Notes: generated by a model not told the origin, from the sequence alone. A stretch of DNA of 64,000 nt from Epiperipatus broadwayi (GCA_028023455.1 JAQFVV010006272.1:5507217-5571216), one strand, 5' to 3'. Positions 37,146-49,330 are shown, counted from the stretch's first letter. A program made the numbers and translations.

Positions 37146-38999
37146 TATTGTAATAACTTCTGAAATTAAGGTTTTAAAACAAAAATTATTCCTTCTTCCT
37201 TGATCTTTTAAAAATTAACTGAAATAAAAAATGATACACTACAAAAAAATATATAGACATTCCAACCAGAAAGATATTTATTTATTCATTATTTTATTAG
37301 AAACTACAATTCTGCCACCGTATGCATAGAGTTGACAAATAACAACTATGTACTTCGTGGTTATATTAATCTATTGCTTAAATCAAACTGCTAAATTCCA
37401 TTTCTAAAACAGGGACACAGATCATAAAAAGTATTAACCTACTAATGAGACTTAATAATGCCAATAACAAAGTTCAATCCAGATGTCTTTATCATTGGAT
37501 CCGGGTCACAAGTTGAACATCCAGGAAAAAGTTTTTGATTTGTGGTATGCATGAAGAGATGAAACTATATTGAATTAGTAGCAGTAAGACAAATGTTGAT
37601 GCACTTGCTTTCAACACCTACTGAGAAATATATAAAAGAATGAGTAAAGAATAGATATGTATTATCAGTAATATTTCTCAATGTTTATACTGTATGTATA
37701 TGTTTAGTGTAATCATTTTTTCCCTCTAAGCAAGCAATAATATTCAGCAAAAAAAAATTCATCAATGAAAATGGGCTACTCAATCCAAATAGTGATAGAT
37801 CTACTAGAAATAATTTTAGACTAATAAAAATCAAAAAAAGCTAAAAAAAAATTTTTTCCAATTTTTTGAAGTAAAAAATTAAGTACAATATTCACCATAA
37901 TTTTTGCAATTAGAAATCAATATGTATAAACTTCTTATTTAAGGATGTCAAATGGTACTGTATCATTTTAGAAATAATTAAAAAATTGTTTTACTTTAAT
38001 TTAAAAAAAATTAAACAGAAAAATAATTTTTACAAATCATATATCTATTGTCATCTCACAGGCAGCACAAAAATAAAAATACAAACACAGTGTCATTAAT
38101 CCAAATACTCATTTCTAAAATCCAAACACAGTTATGGATGAGCAAGAGACTCCAAATTTTCATGATCTGCATTTTATTATTTTAATATAGATTATATTTA
38201 TATAAGTAATATTTTTTATTTAATTTTGAAAATAATATACTTAATATAGGGAATGAATAAATTAATATATATAAGCATATACTTTTAAATAGAATTAAAG
38301 AAAAAACACAGTTCAATAATTATCTGTAAATTAATGTGCTTAATAATGTCAAAATCATATTTTATTTTTTTTTAAATTACCCAACAGTTTTTTTTTTTTT
38401 TTGTTTCAAAGATATTTTATTGACTAATCAAAAGATTATATTGTTTTTTTTTTCCTATATACATCCAAAGTATATATAGTTTATGTTATTTCTAGATAAC
38501 AAAACAAAAGCAGTACTAAATTATTCTTCTGTCCTTTTGGAGATACTTATGTAATGATAGTGGTTCAGCCTCATTAGAGACCATATGACTACAAATATAT
38601 TATGAAGAATAATCTATTATCTTTGTCTCTAATGGTGTTCAATTTGTTGAAAAAGATATTTTCTTGGGCTATGATTGTATATAAATGTATACCATGTACA
38701 CCATAATGCATATAGCATAAAGATGCTTGCCCTGATGCCAACAAAAAAAAAAAAACTTTGAATACGAGTTAAACAATAAATCTATATTAGTATTTGAGTT
38801 TTTAAATAATCTGGGAATTTCTGCACTAATGTTAGCAAAATATGCACATTTAAAGAATAAATGAATTTGATTGTGATAAAAAAAAAAAAGTTTGATTCAA
38901 GTGACCAAAATCTGAATTTCCTAATAAGCTGCTAGTTATTTAAATTTAGCACTGTTTTCTCCAGTCCCCTTTAATTGTTGATGGGATTTTTAAAAACAT
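37146..38999. other. AT-rich sequence, no feature seen
   Basis: Homopolymer runs and AT-rich sequence without supported features. Confidence 0.4.
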
Positions 39000-40413
39000 C
39001 TCAATATTTGAATTTGTTCATAGATGGACAATAGAAATTTGGGAATGAAAGTAATAGACATTAGATTTTTTAAGATATCCAGTAATTGGTGGGGGGAAGG
39101 GTCTGTCTATATGTTTAATTTTTGCCATAGTTACCGCATTGGATATAATTTTATACAAGATGAGATTAAGTTTATGATTTTTTTGCACTATAAATATAAT
39201 ATTTACAATAATAGTTGTTGGGAGATGCTCAAAAGACAGGGATGGCAACTGACTATCCCAAAGACTTTTGTGAATTGTATAATGGGAGACTAGTATATGA
39301 TCTTTCTAATAATGAGTGAAATGAGAGTGAAAGATAAGATTTTTAAAAGCAAATTAATGTTGTTGTTTTTCTTCAATTTTGTCTTTCTAAGTTTTTTCTG
39401 AATTTGTGTGTTCATTGCTGAAGAGCTTAAGCAGAATGGAAAACCTAGAAATGGGTTCAGCACTTCCTTTGAAGAATCATTTATTGATATTCCGAGTATA
39501 GATTAACCAGGTGCATTATTTTTCTATATTAAATTCAAGTTTATCTTCACTTGAATAATCTGACAAAATTTGTTTTTTGTAAAGAGAGAAAAAATTATAC
39601 ATTATCCATAAAAGCAATATTTGCTTTTAATACAAGAATGTGCATTCCAGGGAGTTCTTGTTCAATTTTTATAAGTAGAGGATTTATATAGCATGTGAAA
39701 AAAGAGAGCACTTAGAGGAGAGGTTCTGAACAATGATGGGCAAATTGTAAAAAGTATCTACCATTTAGGATGACACGAATTTCTCTGTTGAGTAGAAGAT
39801 TAGAAAATATATAGAAAAGTAATTTTGGTATTGATGTATTTGCAAGAGTCCTAATGAGGTGGTGTCAAATGCCACCTTCATATCCAGCTGAACTACTAGG
39901 GGCCTCTTCATTTCTGATTCAATTACTATCTTAAAAAGAAAGGCTGCTTAGCGAATGGAGGCTCCTCTCTTTGAAAATTGCATTTTAAATAAATCTTGTC
40001 TTTTAATAACTGATTCCAGAATTTTAATGCCGAGCAGACTCATAGAGATAAGACTTAAATTTGTAATTATAGAGATTTTTTTCCTATTTTTATTTTCTTT
40101 TTTGATAAATGGGACTATTGATATAGGGTAGAATCTATGGATGTAGTAATAACTTCTTGGTAGAATAATAGTCATGCTTTAAAATTTTTTTACAGTAAAT
40201 TGAAATGGATCGACACAAAATGAAGTATACTATGCATACCAGAGTGATTTGTGTCTGATATTGAAGCCAGTTTTTTGTATGATTTCATTAGGTGCAAATT
40301 TAGAATCATTCTCTGGGTTATTCAAAAAAAATTTGGAGGGGTTAAATAATTCTCTGTTTTCTAACCTATTTTACATCTATTATTATAAAGCACTAAAAAC
40401 TTTGAAATTATCC
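39000..40413 (-). pseudogene. LINE ORF2 relic of the 5-17 kb family (reverse transcriptase part)
   Basis: Reading right to left, translated segments line up with ORF2 of LINE copy 1 from about residue 395 to 910. NRELFNPSKFFLNNP aligns near 40350. FYPISIVPFIKK and LLGIKILESVIK (40175-39948) align with the linker before the reverse transcriptase. VVQLDMKVAFDT follows near 39890, the YMDD site is degraded (FYG then stop then CIIF), and FLGFPF lies near 39450. TDRPPP-like IDRPFPPP is near 39090. Stops and frameshifts are many. The upstream end is cut at 40413/40414 by a hairpin element. Confidence 0.75.
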
Positions 40414-40607
40414 AAACGGAAGTCAATTTCCAATAATGCGCTATTTCTTAAATATTATAAATTTTGACGCACTCGCCTGCCGCTAGTAAGAGTTTCTTAC
40501 CGCCAGGCGAGTGCATGGAAATTTATAATATTTAAGAAATAGCGCATTATCGGAGATTGACTTCCGTTTAAATAATAATCTGTTTTAAAATAAATATATA
40601 TGGCTAA
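40414..40607. mobile_element. Hairpin (snapback) element, copy 1
   Basis: Near-perfect palindrome with arms AAACGGAAGTCAAT... at 40414 and ...ATTGACTTCCGTTT ending 40569. The inner arms are GCGCTATTTCTTAAATATT and GCACTCGCCTGCCG with their complements, around a small GTAAGAGTTTCTTAC loop. A 38-nt tail continues to GGCTAA at 40607. The same sequence, including the tail, recurs at 43524-43690. The GC-rich inner stem contrasts with the AT-rich surroundings. No coding capacity. Confidence 0.8.
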
Positions 40608-43523
40608 TTGAAGCTGGAAATATAGTACATATTTCTGCTTCACCTAGTGCCAATGTCATCAGCACTAGTTTGGGTTTAAACCCAACCTTATTAACTGACA
40701 CCCATCTCATAATAGGTGGAAGTATATTTTAATATTATAATCTTGTATATTTTATTCTTATTTTGTGATTAAAACTAACCTTTTATAATAATTATTTATT
40801 TTATAATATTTGTAGAGCTATATTATGTTTATTTTATTAAGTTGGTATTTATATGTACATTAGGGGATCAATTGTATTTTGAAAGTTTCTATTTAAGTTT
40901 TAGTCAAATACTAAATGTGAAAGTCATTGTACTAAATTCCTAAAATTTTTCTAATCTAAACTTTAATTAAATAGATTTTGTTAGTACAATGACTGATAAA
41001 CTTAATATGCTTGTTGTTGTTTTTTTTTAATTAGCAAATCAACCCTTGGGGCATGTTCAGGCAGAGTTATAGATTTTCCCTCCAAGCAGGCACGAACCTC
41101 ACAGAACTGCTTAAAGAAATTACAATTGGTGGAGGCCAGTGTAGATTCAATCCGATAGATAAAGATCAGAACATATAAATAGTGAAAAGTTTGATAAGAG
41201 AGGGAGTTTTACTGAAGAGTGATTAATCTATATACAAGACATCGTACCTAAAAGAATGGCTGGCTAAAAGATCGACCGTGCTTCCCGGAGCTTTGTCTCA
41301 CCAGCTCATCAAGGCCATCCATTGCTGTCAACATCTAGCGGAGTCTATCTGTGTCCAGAAAACCTGCTAATACTCTGACTGTAACTGCCTCTATCAAGCC
41401 GTGAAACATTTCCAATAGGTATTATTATAATCTCGAATAATCTATCAAGATCTCTTCCCATGTATTTTTTATTTATATATATGTCTGTGAATCTAATTTT
41501 GCTCTCAAATGATTTCTTTATATTTAATCCTATTCTCATATGCTTTTTAACTTTCTTTTCCTTAATTTCGGTGCGGTCATTTATTTAGAGATATTTATGA
41601 CTTGATTATATATATATATGTTTTTTTGATTTTATTTATTAATTTGCCAATCTAAGCAAACTGGCGATTTTTAATTTATAAAAATCTTTTCTGTCATTTT
41701 TTTTTCTTCATACAAAGGTTATTAACGTCCCCTTAAAATATATGTAATGCATTATAAATTAATACGTTCGCCAGATTGTTTTATGAATCAACATTGTAGG
41801 TTCGTTTTTTTTTTTATTTTAATATAAAAATTGATTTGTTTAACCCGGTGAAAATCCAGAACTTTGGCTAATTAACGCTTTGATATCATATAAAATATTA
41901 TTTATTCAATTCTGAAAGAGTGACTTATTAATTGTTTTTCTATGTATAACTGCTATTTCTTTTAGTTTCCATACTCTTAAAATATATGCTTTAATATTTT
42001 CCGTTATTATAAAACCAACGAAGGTGGGATTGATTTGTTTTAAATGGTAGGAAAGGGAAGGGGGAAATCTTAATGTTTCTATTATTAATTAGAATCCTAA
42101 CGTATGTGAAATATTCTCCCTATATATATATTATAAATGCATTGCGTGTTATAGTATTTCAAATAAGGATCATTTATTTTGAAGCTGTAAATTTATTCAA
42201 TGTTTTTAATGACATCCATTCATTATTGCGTTTCTGACATTTAGCCGGTCTTTGTGTTTACGTGCTTCTAATCTGGGAGTTGCGACAAGTTCGAACTCAT
42301 AGATTTCTTATATCTCGTTCCATTGATAGTTGAGCTATCTGGAACCACTTTCTTCATATAAAATGCATCTAGCTGTGACCCATAAGTTTGGCACACGCTA
42401 TGCCCATCTACTCACTTCATATATAAAAGGCCTCTCACATTGGTTATACCAGCAAAAGTCTGGGCCACGCCATGCCTATCCGTTTTTCTCTAAGCACCAC
42501 CCAAGAAGGGGGTGTGAGATTTCGTTTTTCATCCAGAAGCACGACCTTTTTCCTCGTAGTTATTTTTAGGCTATTATGTCAGCACCGCAAACTTCTTCGT
42601 ATTATTACTTTTACTTCATGACCCCGTTTTAATGCTATAATATTAAAATTAAGCTTTGTTTAAGATATATATATATAAACACCAATTACTTTTATTATTT
42701 AAGCTTATTTCAATCTTATTCAGTCCCACCATCGTAATTTATATATCTATTTAAGAGTATCTATGTGCCTTGGGGAAAAGTAAAGCGTTCGTTTTACTAT
42801 TGTTAAATAATTTTTCATTGGATATTTTGTCATCTAATCAAATGTCATTTTCAAATGTGTTTTTCAAATGTATCCTATTTATTTTCACGACCTCGATGGC
42901 GTGAAAATGATTTATCTTATATCTGTAATGAATCTCAGAATGCTCCCCTATCATATGTTAGTCACCACGTTTCAGAACCATAACCCAAAGCGTTAATGGC
43001 AATTTTATGTAATCCTTTGTAATAATAAATTGGCATCTTAATATTAGACCCACCAAAGATGTGTGTTTATTTATAATATATCTAGCTAATAAAGAGCATA
43101 TGAGAAATAATAGCGTGAATGACACTATGTAATCGCTTGCTCATTCACACACACACTAACATAATTTATTTATAAATGTATATAACTAATTTTTCATTAT
43201 ATTAAAATATATTTTGTCTAACTTATTTGAGTAATTCAAATTCCTTCCTCTTTCCTCCACTTCCACATATTACAACCATGCTTAGGTATATTTTAATTAG
43301 TCATAGTAAATAAATGTCTCATTGTCTTCTCCTCTCTCCTAGTCGGCCGGATTAAAATTAATTCTCATGTGCCATCACTATTATGTTGTTCATTAGGTGT
43401 TTGATCTGGGGCTTAGAAGGTGGGTTCGAATCCAGGCTGGTCCCTGACCTAAATCTTGGGCTTGACTGGGTTTGAAGTACATTTTGTGTGTTCCAGCTCA
43501 TGTTAGATGGATAGACATGTTTT
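40608..43523. other. Composite repeat debris between the two hairpin copies
   Basis: It contains an inverted copy of the 27.88-kb repeat (ATTGAAGC, AGTACATATTT, GCTTCAC) at 40612-40680. A GC-richer patch at 41040-41410 has an unassigned plus-strand frame (KEWLAKRSTVLPGALSHQL). A TATA-type promoter lies near 42420. A B-box-like GGGTTCGAATCC at about 43425 lacks a tRNA cloverleaf. No gene can be supported. Confidence 0.35.
42394..42480 (+). promoter_or_regulatory. Candidate core promoter with flanking 15-bp repeats
   Basis: A consensus TATA box (TATATAAAAGG, 42420-42430) is flanked by two copies of CACGCYATGCCYATC (42394-42408 and 42466-42480). This arrangement suits the U3/R region of an LTR, but matching LTR ends were not found. 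Confidence 0.35.
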
Positions 43524-43690
43524 GCGCTATTTCTTAAATATTATAAATTTTGACGCACTCGCCTGCCGCTAGTAAGAGTTTCTTACCGGCAGGCGAGTGC
43601 ATGGAAATTTATAATATTTAAGAAATAGCGCATTATCGGAGATTGACTTCCGTTTAAATAATCTGTTTTAAAATAAATATATATGGCTAA
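43524..43690. mobile_element. Hairpin (snapback) element, copy 2
   Basis: Nearly identical to copy 1 from GCGCTATTTC to the GGCTAA tail. Differences are one base in the loop-side stem (CCGGCAGG, which makes the stem perfect) and a missing ATA in the tail. It lacks the outer 24 nt of the left arm found in copy 1. Same orientation as copy 1, 3.1 kb away. Confidence 0.8.
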
Positions 43691-43899
43691 CAGAATATTG
43701 CAAATGATGATTTCATCCTGAATTTTGAGTGAATTAGGTATTTTAAGATGGCTGACCCAAAGTTTACCGGATGTATTGCCTAGACCAGGTGTGTAATTTA
43801 GATATTAAATGCTTTTTTTTATTGCTACCTATTCTTTTAGGGTATCACATATAGGTTTTCCCCCCTCAATGCCCCTATTCTAGTCGTCTTCATTTGTTG

Positions 43900-44250
43900 A
43901 AGTTGTGTTACTAATTCATTAGAGCAATTCATCTGGGAGGGCAAGAAGACTTGAGAGTGGGGGGATTAGCTTGAGTGATATAATCTACGGTAAGTGATAC
44001 AATGTTGAAAAAAACAATCTAGACTTATACTGGATCTAATTCAAGATTCCTAATATTGAAGAGTGAAATATGTATTTCAGAAAACAGAAAGTCTTTCGTT
44101 TGTTTTGGAAGGAGTACTCTTATTGTCCTCCCAGAGGGAATTTTTATTCTGTGTGTATAGTCAATATTAAATGATACTATTGATGATGCTAAGTGATCAG
44201 AAAATGGGGAATTTTTTAAGTGATAGACTGGTCATTTGAAGAAGCATTGG
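43900..44250 (+). pseudogene. LINE ORF2 C-terminal relic, plus strand
   Basis: Broken plus-strand frames match ORF2 downstream of the reverse transcriptase. FIWEGKKT lies near 43945 (family: LLWARKTV), followed by ISLSDIIYG (family: GLHNINVF), then LFWKEYSYCPPRGNFYSV near 44110 (family: LLEV...DRPPPKGSFFTNI). It is opposite in orientation to the surrounding minus-strand relic, so it is a separate insertion. Confidence 0.55.
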
Positions 44251-44285
44251 GGAATAAAATACTAAGTCAATTAATAAACTAATAC

Positions 44286-44479
44286 ATATATATGGACTAT
44301 ATGCACAGATAATGAAGCTAGAATGTATATATTTAAAAGCAAAATTTTAATTTACTAAAATGTAAAACTATTAAATTATAGAGCTTAGCACTTTCAAGAG
44401 ACTACTTGTTCTCATACTCGTATCTTTTAAATATATACGTTCTAGTTTCATTATCTGTGCATACAGCATATATATATAT
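44286..44479. repeat. Inverted repeat, arms about 54 bp
   Basis: Left arm 44286-44339 (GCACAGATAATGAAGCTAGA, then TATATTTAAAAG) pairs with right arm 44424-44479 (CTTTTAAATATATACG, TCATTATCTGTGC) around an 84-nt spacer. It is unrelated to the 40.4-kb hairpin. Confidence 0.75.
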
Positions 44480-44539
44480 ATTAATTTATAACATTTAGTG
44501 AAGTAATAATTTAAGTATTTTAAGTCAATTAATGAAGAA

Positions 44540-45000
44540 TGCTTGCCATTAAAAACAATTAATGGAAAATTAATTATATGAAACCATTCTTCACAAATTT
44601 TTCATATGTCGTATTAAAATCCCCCCATAGAAGAAATGGAAAAGAAGCTAAAACGGAATTGTTAGAATAATTCTACTTACTATAGCTGGCCTAATGTTTA
44701 AAGTTAATAATTGATGCTCAATCATCATAATCAACAAATCTGAATCAATGAAAAAAAATTTAAAAAATTTAAATAGAAATGATTTAGAAATAATAGTACC
44801 AGTTCTGGTTGATGGTCCAAAAGATGTTTTGACAATACAGAGAATCCATTATTATTCATGTAGTTTGATGGTTCAATTTGTGAACTATTATATATTTCAA
44901 TCAATCCCAATACATGAGGTGTAAAATTTTACTTGCAGAATTTAATCCTCTAGTGTTAAAAGCCTCTATTTTTATGATCATAATTTATTTTACTGATATT
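44540..45000 (-). pseudogene. LINE ORF2 endonuclease relic
   Basis: The minus strand reads SSQIEPSNYMNNNGFSVLSK near 44870, matching GSQTDPAKHLNTEGFCACSR of ORF2 copy 1. GDFNTTYEKFVKNGF follows near 44620 (family GDFNLKYQEF), preserving the APE GDFN motif. Stops lie between. It belongs to the same dismembered minus-strand LINE as 39000-40413 and 45131-46326. Confidence 0.65.
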
Positions 45001-45130
45001 TTTATGATCATAATTTATTTTACTGATATTTATAACCAATGACATTTACAAATAAATTTATATAGTATTATAAATCAATATGTATATAAAATACAGATAG
45101 AAAATGCCATAGGAATAGAAATGTTCATAA

Positions 45131-45382
45131 CTAGGCAATGGACCCCTGGTTCAAATCCCTCTTTACAGTAATCTGAATAACTACACAACACACTTCTTCA
45201 AAAGCAGAAGAGTCATCAGTTAAGTATTCAGGATCAGTCACTTGAATATGAATATAGGATGGCTTTCTTATTCTGATCTGCAGCGTATAGTATATTTTCA
45301 TTCTCACTAATATCAGGTTTGGGGTTTTTCTTCCTTCCGTGCTTTTAAGCTGTGGATGTCCAGGTTTCCATTTCATGCTCAT
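45131..45382 (-). pseudogene. Probable LINE ORF1 C-terminal tail relic (AT-hook-like)
   Basis: A minus-strand frame with KWKPGHPQLKSTEGRKTPNL, which resembles the RRRPGRPPKKNRGPK block of LINE copy 1. It sits at the expected place between the ORF1 knuckle relic and the endonuclease relic. An acidic stretch (YLTDDSSAFEE) follows. The match is weak but positional. Confidence 0.4.
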
Positions 45383-45639
45383 GTCATTTCATTAGAAGTT
45401 CTATTGATTGAGATTGAAGATAGTTTTATCATTTCAATATTATCATTTTACCTTAGGTTTTTTTTGTAAGAGTATAATCTCTTTGTCTGATTCCATCATA
45501 GTTAATTTATTTTAATTAATATGGAATTGCTGTCAAATATAATTGTTGTATTTCCATAATATAAGATTGTTTTCTTGAATGATTCTTGAACTTGGTCTTC
45601 CAATCTTAGACATTGTTATGTTGAGATGGCTACCATATT

Positions 45640-46326
45640 ACACTCAAGCATAAAAGTTGGGAATAATTACTAATATCATGCATGTATTGTTTACAATAAT
45701 AACATTGTTGCTGAAGGTCTCAAATGATTAGGGTCAGCATTGCTTCTTGGTCAATGATTTGTGTTGGTATATCATTAGCATTAAAATTTTTATGTAGTTT
45801 TATATTCATAACTGTTTCCATATATTGAAACTGGTGTAAGGTCAAAAGCTAATTACTATTCCAAACAGTTTTATTAATTTCTTAACATCATCGACATTAT
45901 AGTTTAGATAAGTATTTTTCAAGATTCCAGTTATAAAATTTTCTCTCTATCAATTAATTTTCACAACAGCAAATTTTCCTAGTGTATTTATTTTATTCTT
46001 AAAATGACCTTTTTTCCTCATTGTGAAATTCTACTATTATATAAGTATCTTGGATTCAGGTTATCTGCTATTCTACTAATTGAATCCCAAATGCTATGTA
46101 TATATAGGGCATTATATAAAAGATCTTTCAAAAAATGATATAGAGAGTAATTAAGATCAATGATAGCAAGAACATTTGAACAATTTGTAAAAAATGCTTC
46201 GAGTTTAAACAGATCATTCAGCACAGGAAAGTTAAATTTCTCCAATATTTGACTAAGGCTTTCTTCAGCAAAATTTTCTTGTTGATTAACATTATTGAAA
46301 TCCATCAAAGGTGTCAAAATGTCCAA
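45640..46326 (-). pseudogene. LINE ORF1 relic (conserved domain and knuckle)
   Basis: The minus-strand open part 46326-46018 reads LSQILEKFNFPVLNDLFKLE, then SIWDSISRIADNLNPRYL. These match LPKKLFATFQKFF and ALWDTVSSIGEHPN of copy 1. Arg is present at the position of the TGA in copy 1 (NPRY). Further down in shifting frames come DIPTQIIDQEAMLTL (copy 1: DIPTQIIDQNAILTI) and a knuckle remnant (CYYCKQYMHD). It is degraded by stops and indels. Confidence 0.75.
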
Positions 46327-46330
46327 TGTT

Positions 46331-47390
46331 TCAATATTGTTTTTTGTTGAAAAATGAAATTACGTATAGTAGTTGTACTATTTATAATTTTTCCTCTCAT
46401 CGTTAATACTTTTTGGATTAATTATCTTATTTTTTGTCAATTTGTAGCAAGGATAATAATTATTTCAATATGTTAGCATAAGTTTAACATTGTACTAGCA
46501 CACATGACATCAATGGATGCAGCCATTTTAAAATCAGGAAGTAAAATTACTGATATTTTTAGTAAATCCACTACAATGAACTATTATATAATATTCATTT
46601 TAATAGTGGGGAAACATTCACTTTAATTAATGTAGACTAAGGAATAATTGTTTATTATACCTTACAGTTTTAACCCACTTTGCTCAAATTTCTAAATTAC
46701 CCTCTACTGCCAGAATCTAGATAACTGGAAAATTTAATGGTCTTTTTAAAGTACACTTCCATGAAAAAATATGAAGTTTAAATGTATACATAATATATAT
46801 TAAAATTAATAAATATTTAATATAGTATTTGTTTCTAGCACAATATAGGTACTCTAGAGACATAGTTACAAGAATAGTAGTGTAAAGATATTTTTGAATT
46901 GTTATTCCATGTCATCCTTGAATTATTAAACTCAGATAGGTGAGAAAACCAAGGGTGCCAGATTAATGGTATTGTATCTATAAACATCAAGGTAACATTT
47001 TTTATTTTAGAAATAGAATCCTATTAAGATGGTAAAAAGATCTATTAGGAAGTTGATATTTATTTCATAACCTAATAAAAAAATATGCAGATATGTTTGA
47101 ATTTAAAGTGTCAAATTATTGATGACAAGTAGCCTGAATATCAATTATAAAACTGCTCAAGTGTTTAATGCTTCAGTACAATGACAGTATTCACTTTCAC
47201 CAAAGTTGGAAGAATTTAATCACTTAGAATTATGACTTGAAATGAATGCTTACTGTACTAGTGAACATTATCAACAAATTAGCTAAAAAACACAAAACCA
47301 CAATGGTACAAATCATTGTAGAGTACAATCCATATCTAAATACTTTAATAACTTCCAAAATAGCATGTTTTGACTTCACAAGCAGAAAAG
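46331..47390. other. AT-rich sequence, no feature seen
   Basis: It probably contains the decayed 5' UTR of the minus-strand LINE relic, but no motif was recognised. The rest shows nothing. Confidence 0.35.
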
Positions 47391-47752
47391 TTATGACCTA
47401 AATTCCATTTTCAAAACCAATATTTATGATATGAAAGTCAACTGAAGTGGTAATATCATGAGCATAAAAACTGAATAGATGATAAAAAATATATCTTATG
47501 TTCAGAAAAATCATTATAAAGTTCAAACTATTTTACTATTTAAATACAAAGGGTAAGAATAATGAAGCCTATATGACCTAAATTCCATTTTCAAAACCAA
47601 TATTTATGGTATGAAAGTCAAGCTGAAATGGTAACATCATGAGCATAAAAAATGAATAATAGATGATAAAAAACAAATCTTATGTTCAGAAAAATCATTA
47701 TAAAGTTCAAACTATTTTATTATTTAAATACAAAGGGTAAGAATTTTGAAGC
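47391..47752. repeat. Tandem duplication, unit about 181 bp
   Basis: Two adjacent units starting TATGACCTAAATTCCATTTT and ending AAATACAAAGGGTAAGAA, with small differences. Confidence 0.85.
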
Positions 47753-47754
47753 CT

Positions 47755-48000
47755 GTTCATTAAAGTTTAAGAAATTGTTGTCTTAATATAAGCTTAAGCA
47801 TTGATTGTATATATGTATGTGTGGGAGATAATCTGCCCAACTGATGAGTTCTGGCTCTACACAAAATACATATACTTGAGATCATCTCTTTTTCACATGT
47901 ATGTGGTCATGTGTGTTGGTTGTTTGATACGGAGTGGGGGATGAATATAGACTGAAAAATCTTAAGTTCAAATATAAGAAACATTCAGTACACTGAATGA
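47755..48000 (+). repeat. SINE-like dispersed repeat, copy C
   Basis: The same order as 18290-18560: CATTAAAGTTTAAGAAATTG, a GTGTGGGAGAT block, CTACACAAAATACATAT, TGTGGTCATGTGTGTTGGTT, then AAGTTCAAAT and AAGAAACATTCAGTA. Confidence 0.55.
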
Positions 48001-48059
48001 ATAGGCTAATCATAATTACATGTATAAAATGAATGTGATTTTTTACACACAAAGATACG

Positions 48060-49330
48060 GAACTCCCGAGACAATTTTATTATTTGACAATCCATCTGCT
48101 TCATATTTAGGTCTATCCTAATAATACTCTTCGCAAATTCATTAATTTAGCCCTTTTTGTCATTTTCTTTTATTTATTATACATTATTTCTAAATCTCTA
48201 ATTACTTCTCTATCTTTATAAATATGCCAAATTCAATTCTTAACAATTTTTATAATGGTAAATTTTCTCTTGAAGACAAGTTCAATGAAATGATTAATAG
48301 AATACTATGATCAAATAATATCTGATCATCTTTAGGTAGTTAACCATTATTTTCCATCTCAGGTGTAGAACTACATTATAAAATATGAAGCCCCTAATTT
48401 TTTTCAAATTACTTTTTACTAATATCTCAAAGTCTTTGTTAAATAATTATTTTTTTTGCCTTTTCAATAGTCCAATTTCAATTCTGGATATAGCTACAAT
48501 TTAAACAAAATATTTAACAAGTCTCTTATTAATAAACTATTTAATAATTTGATTTTTATTCTGGTTTCTTTCTCAAAATAGAGAATTATTTTAATTAGAT
48601 TTGCTTGAGGACTGAATTAAACCTTTTATAATATATTGCACAGCATCTTTAATTCATGATAACATCAGTACAATAACTTGTTTTATCAAACTTATTATAT
48701 GAATATTTTTTTAAAATAATTTTATTTTAATATTCTTTGTGCTATGTTACAGTATTTATAAAAAAATTTCTTTTGCAAATGTAGGCTAATTTAATCAAGA
48801 AATATCTCATAACACATTCTTACTAAAAAGATTACCCATGTTTGTCCTACAACTTTTCAATTACCAGATCAATTTTTTTATTATTCCTATTTTCACATCT
48901 TAAATTTATATTTTTATTTTTATCCTCAAACTTTTAAAACTTTCATCAGACTTATTTATCATTTTATCATATTCATTTCATTATATCTTGACATTATTAT
49001 ATCATCAGTAAATAAAATATGGTTAATTTCTTTTCAACTTAATAATAAATAATTCTTCAGAATAAATAGTAAATAAAATGTTACAAATAATAATCATACT
49101 TTATTCTCGTAGGTTTCCACTTGTCTCTATGTAAAATTATTAAACATCTTAAAAATAATATATTCCGTATTCAACTTTTTACACTTTTTACATATTATTT
49201 GATGCCTATACTAAATCAACACTGATTTAAGAGAATAGAAATGATTTTGCAAATTTAGAAAAGCAAACTAATTAGAAAAAAAAAATTTAGAAAAGATTGT
49301 TTCTGATTCCATAAGTAAGTCATATTTTAA
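48060..49330 (-). pseudogene. RTE-type LINE reverse transcriptase relic, minus strand
   Basis: The minus strand keeps INHILFTDDIIMS near 48985, corresponding to the LNHLRFADDIVL block of RTE-clade reverse transcriptases. Upstream is an ETIFSKFF remnant of the QGDTISPKLF block. Downstream comes VGQTWVIFLVRMCYEIFLD, equivalent to the YLGQIISF region. Many stops. It is a different clade from the LINEs at 5-17 kb. Confidence 0.55.

Noticed and set aside
40438-40560. Hammerhead ribozyme or retrozyme
   Set aside because: No CUGAUGA or GAAA core; the structure is one long simple stem.
42330-42569. 79-codon plus-strand frame
   Set aside because: It spans a TATA box and two noncoding direct repeats and shows no domain; better explained as promoter sequence.
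43390-43450. Possible tRNA gene (GGGTTCGAATCC)
   Set aside because: B-box-like only; T, anticodon and acceptor stems do not pair. No tRNA could be supported anywhere in the window.
40602-43690. Helitron 3' end (hairpin then CTAA) for the snapback elements
   Set aside because: Helitrons need CTRR followed by T and a hairpin about 10 bp from the end. Here copy 2 is followed by C, and the palindrome is far too large and lies 38 nt away.
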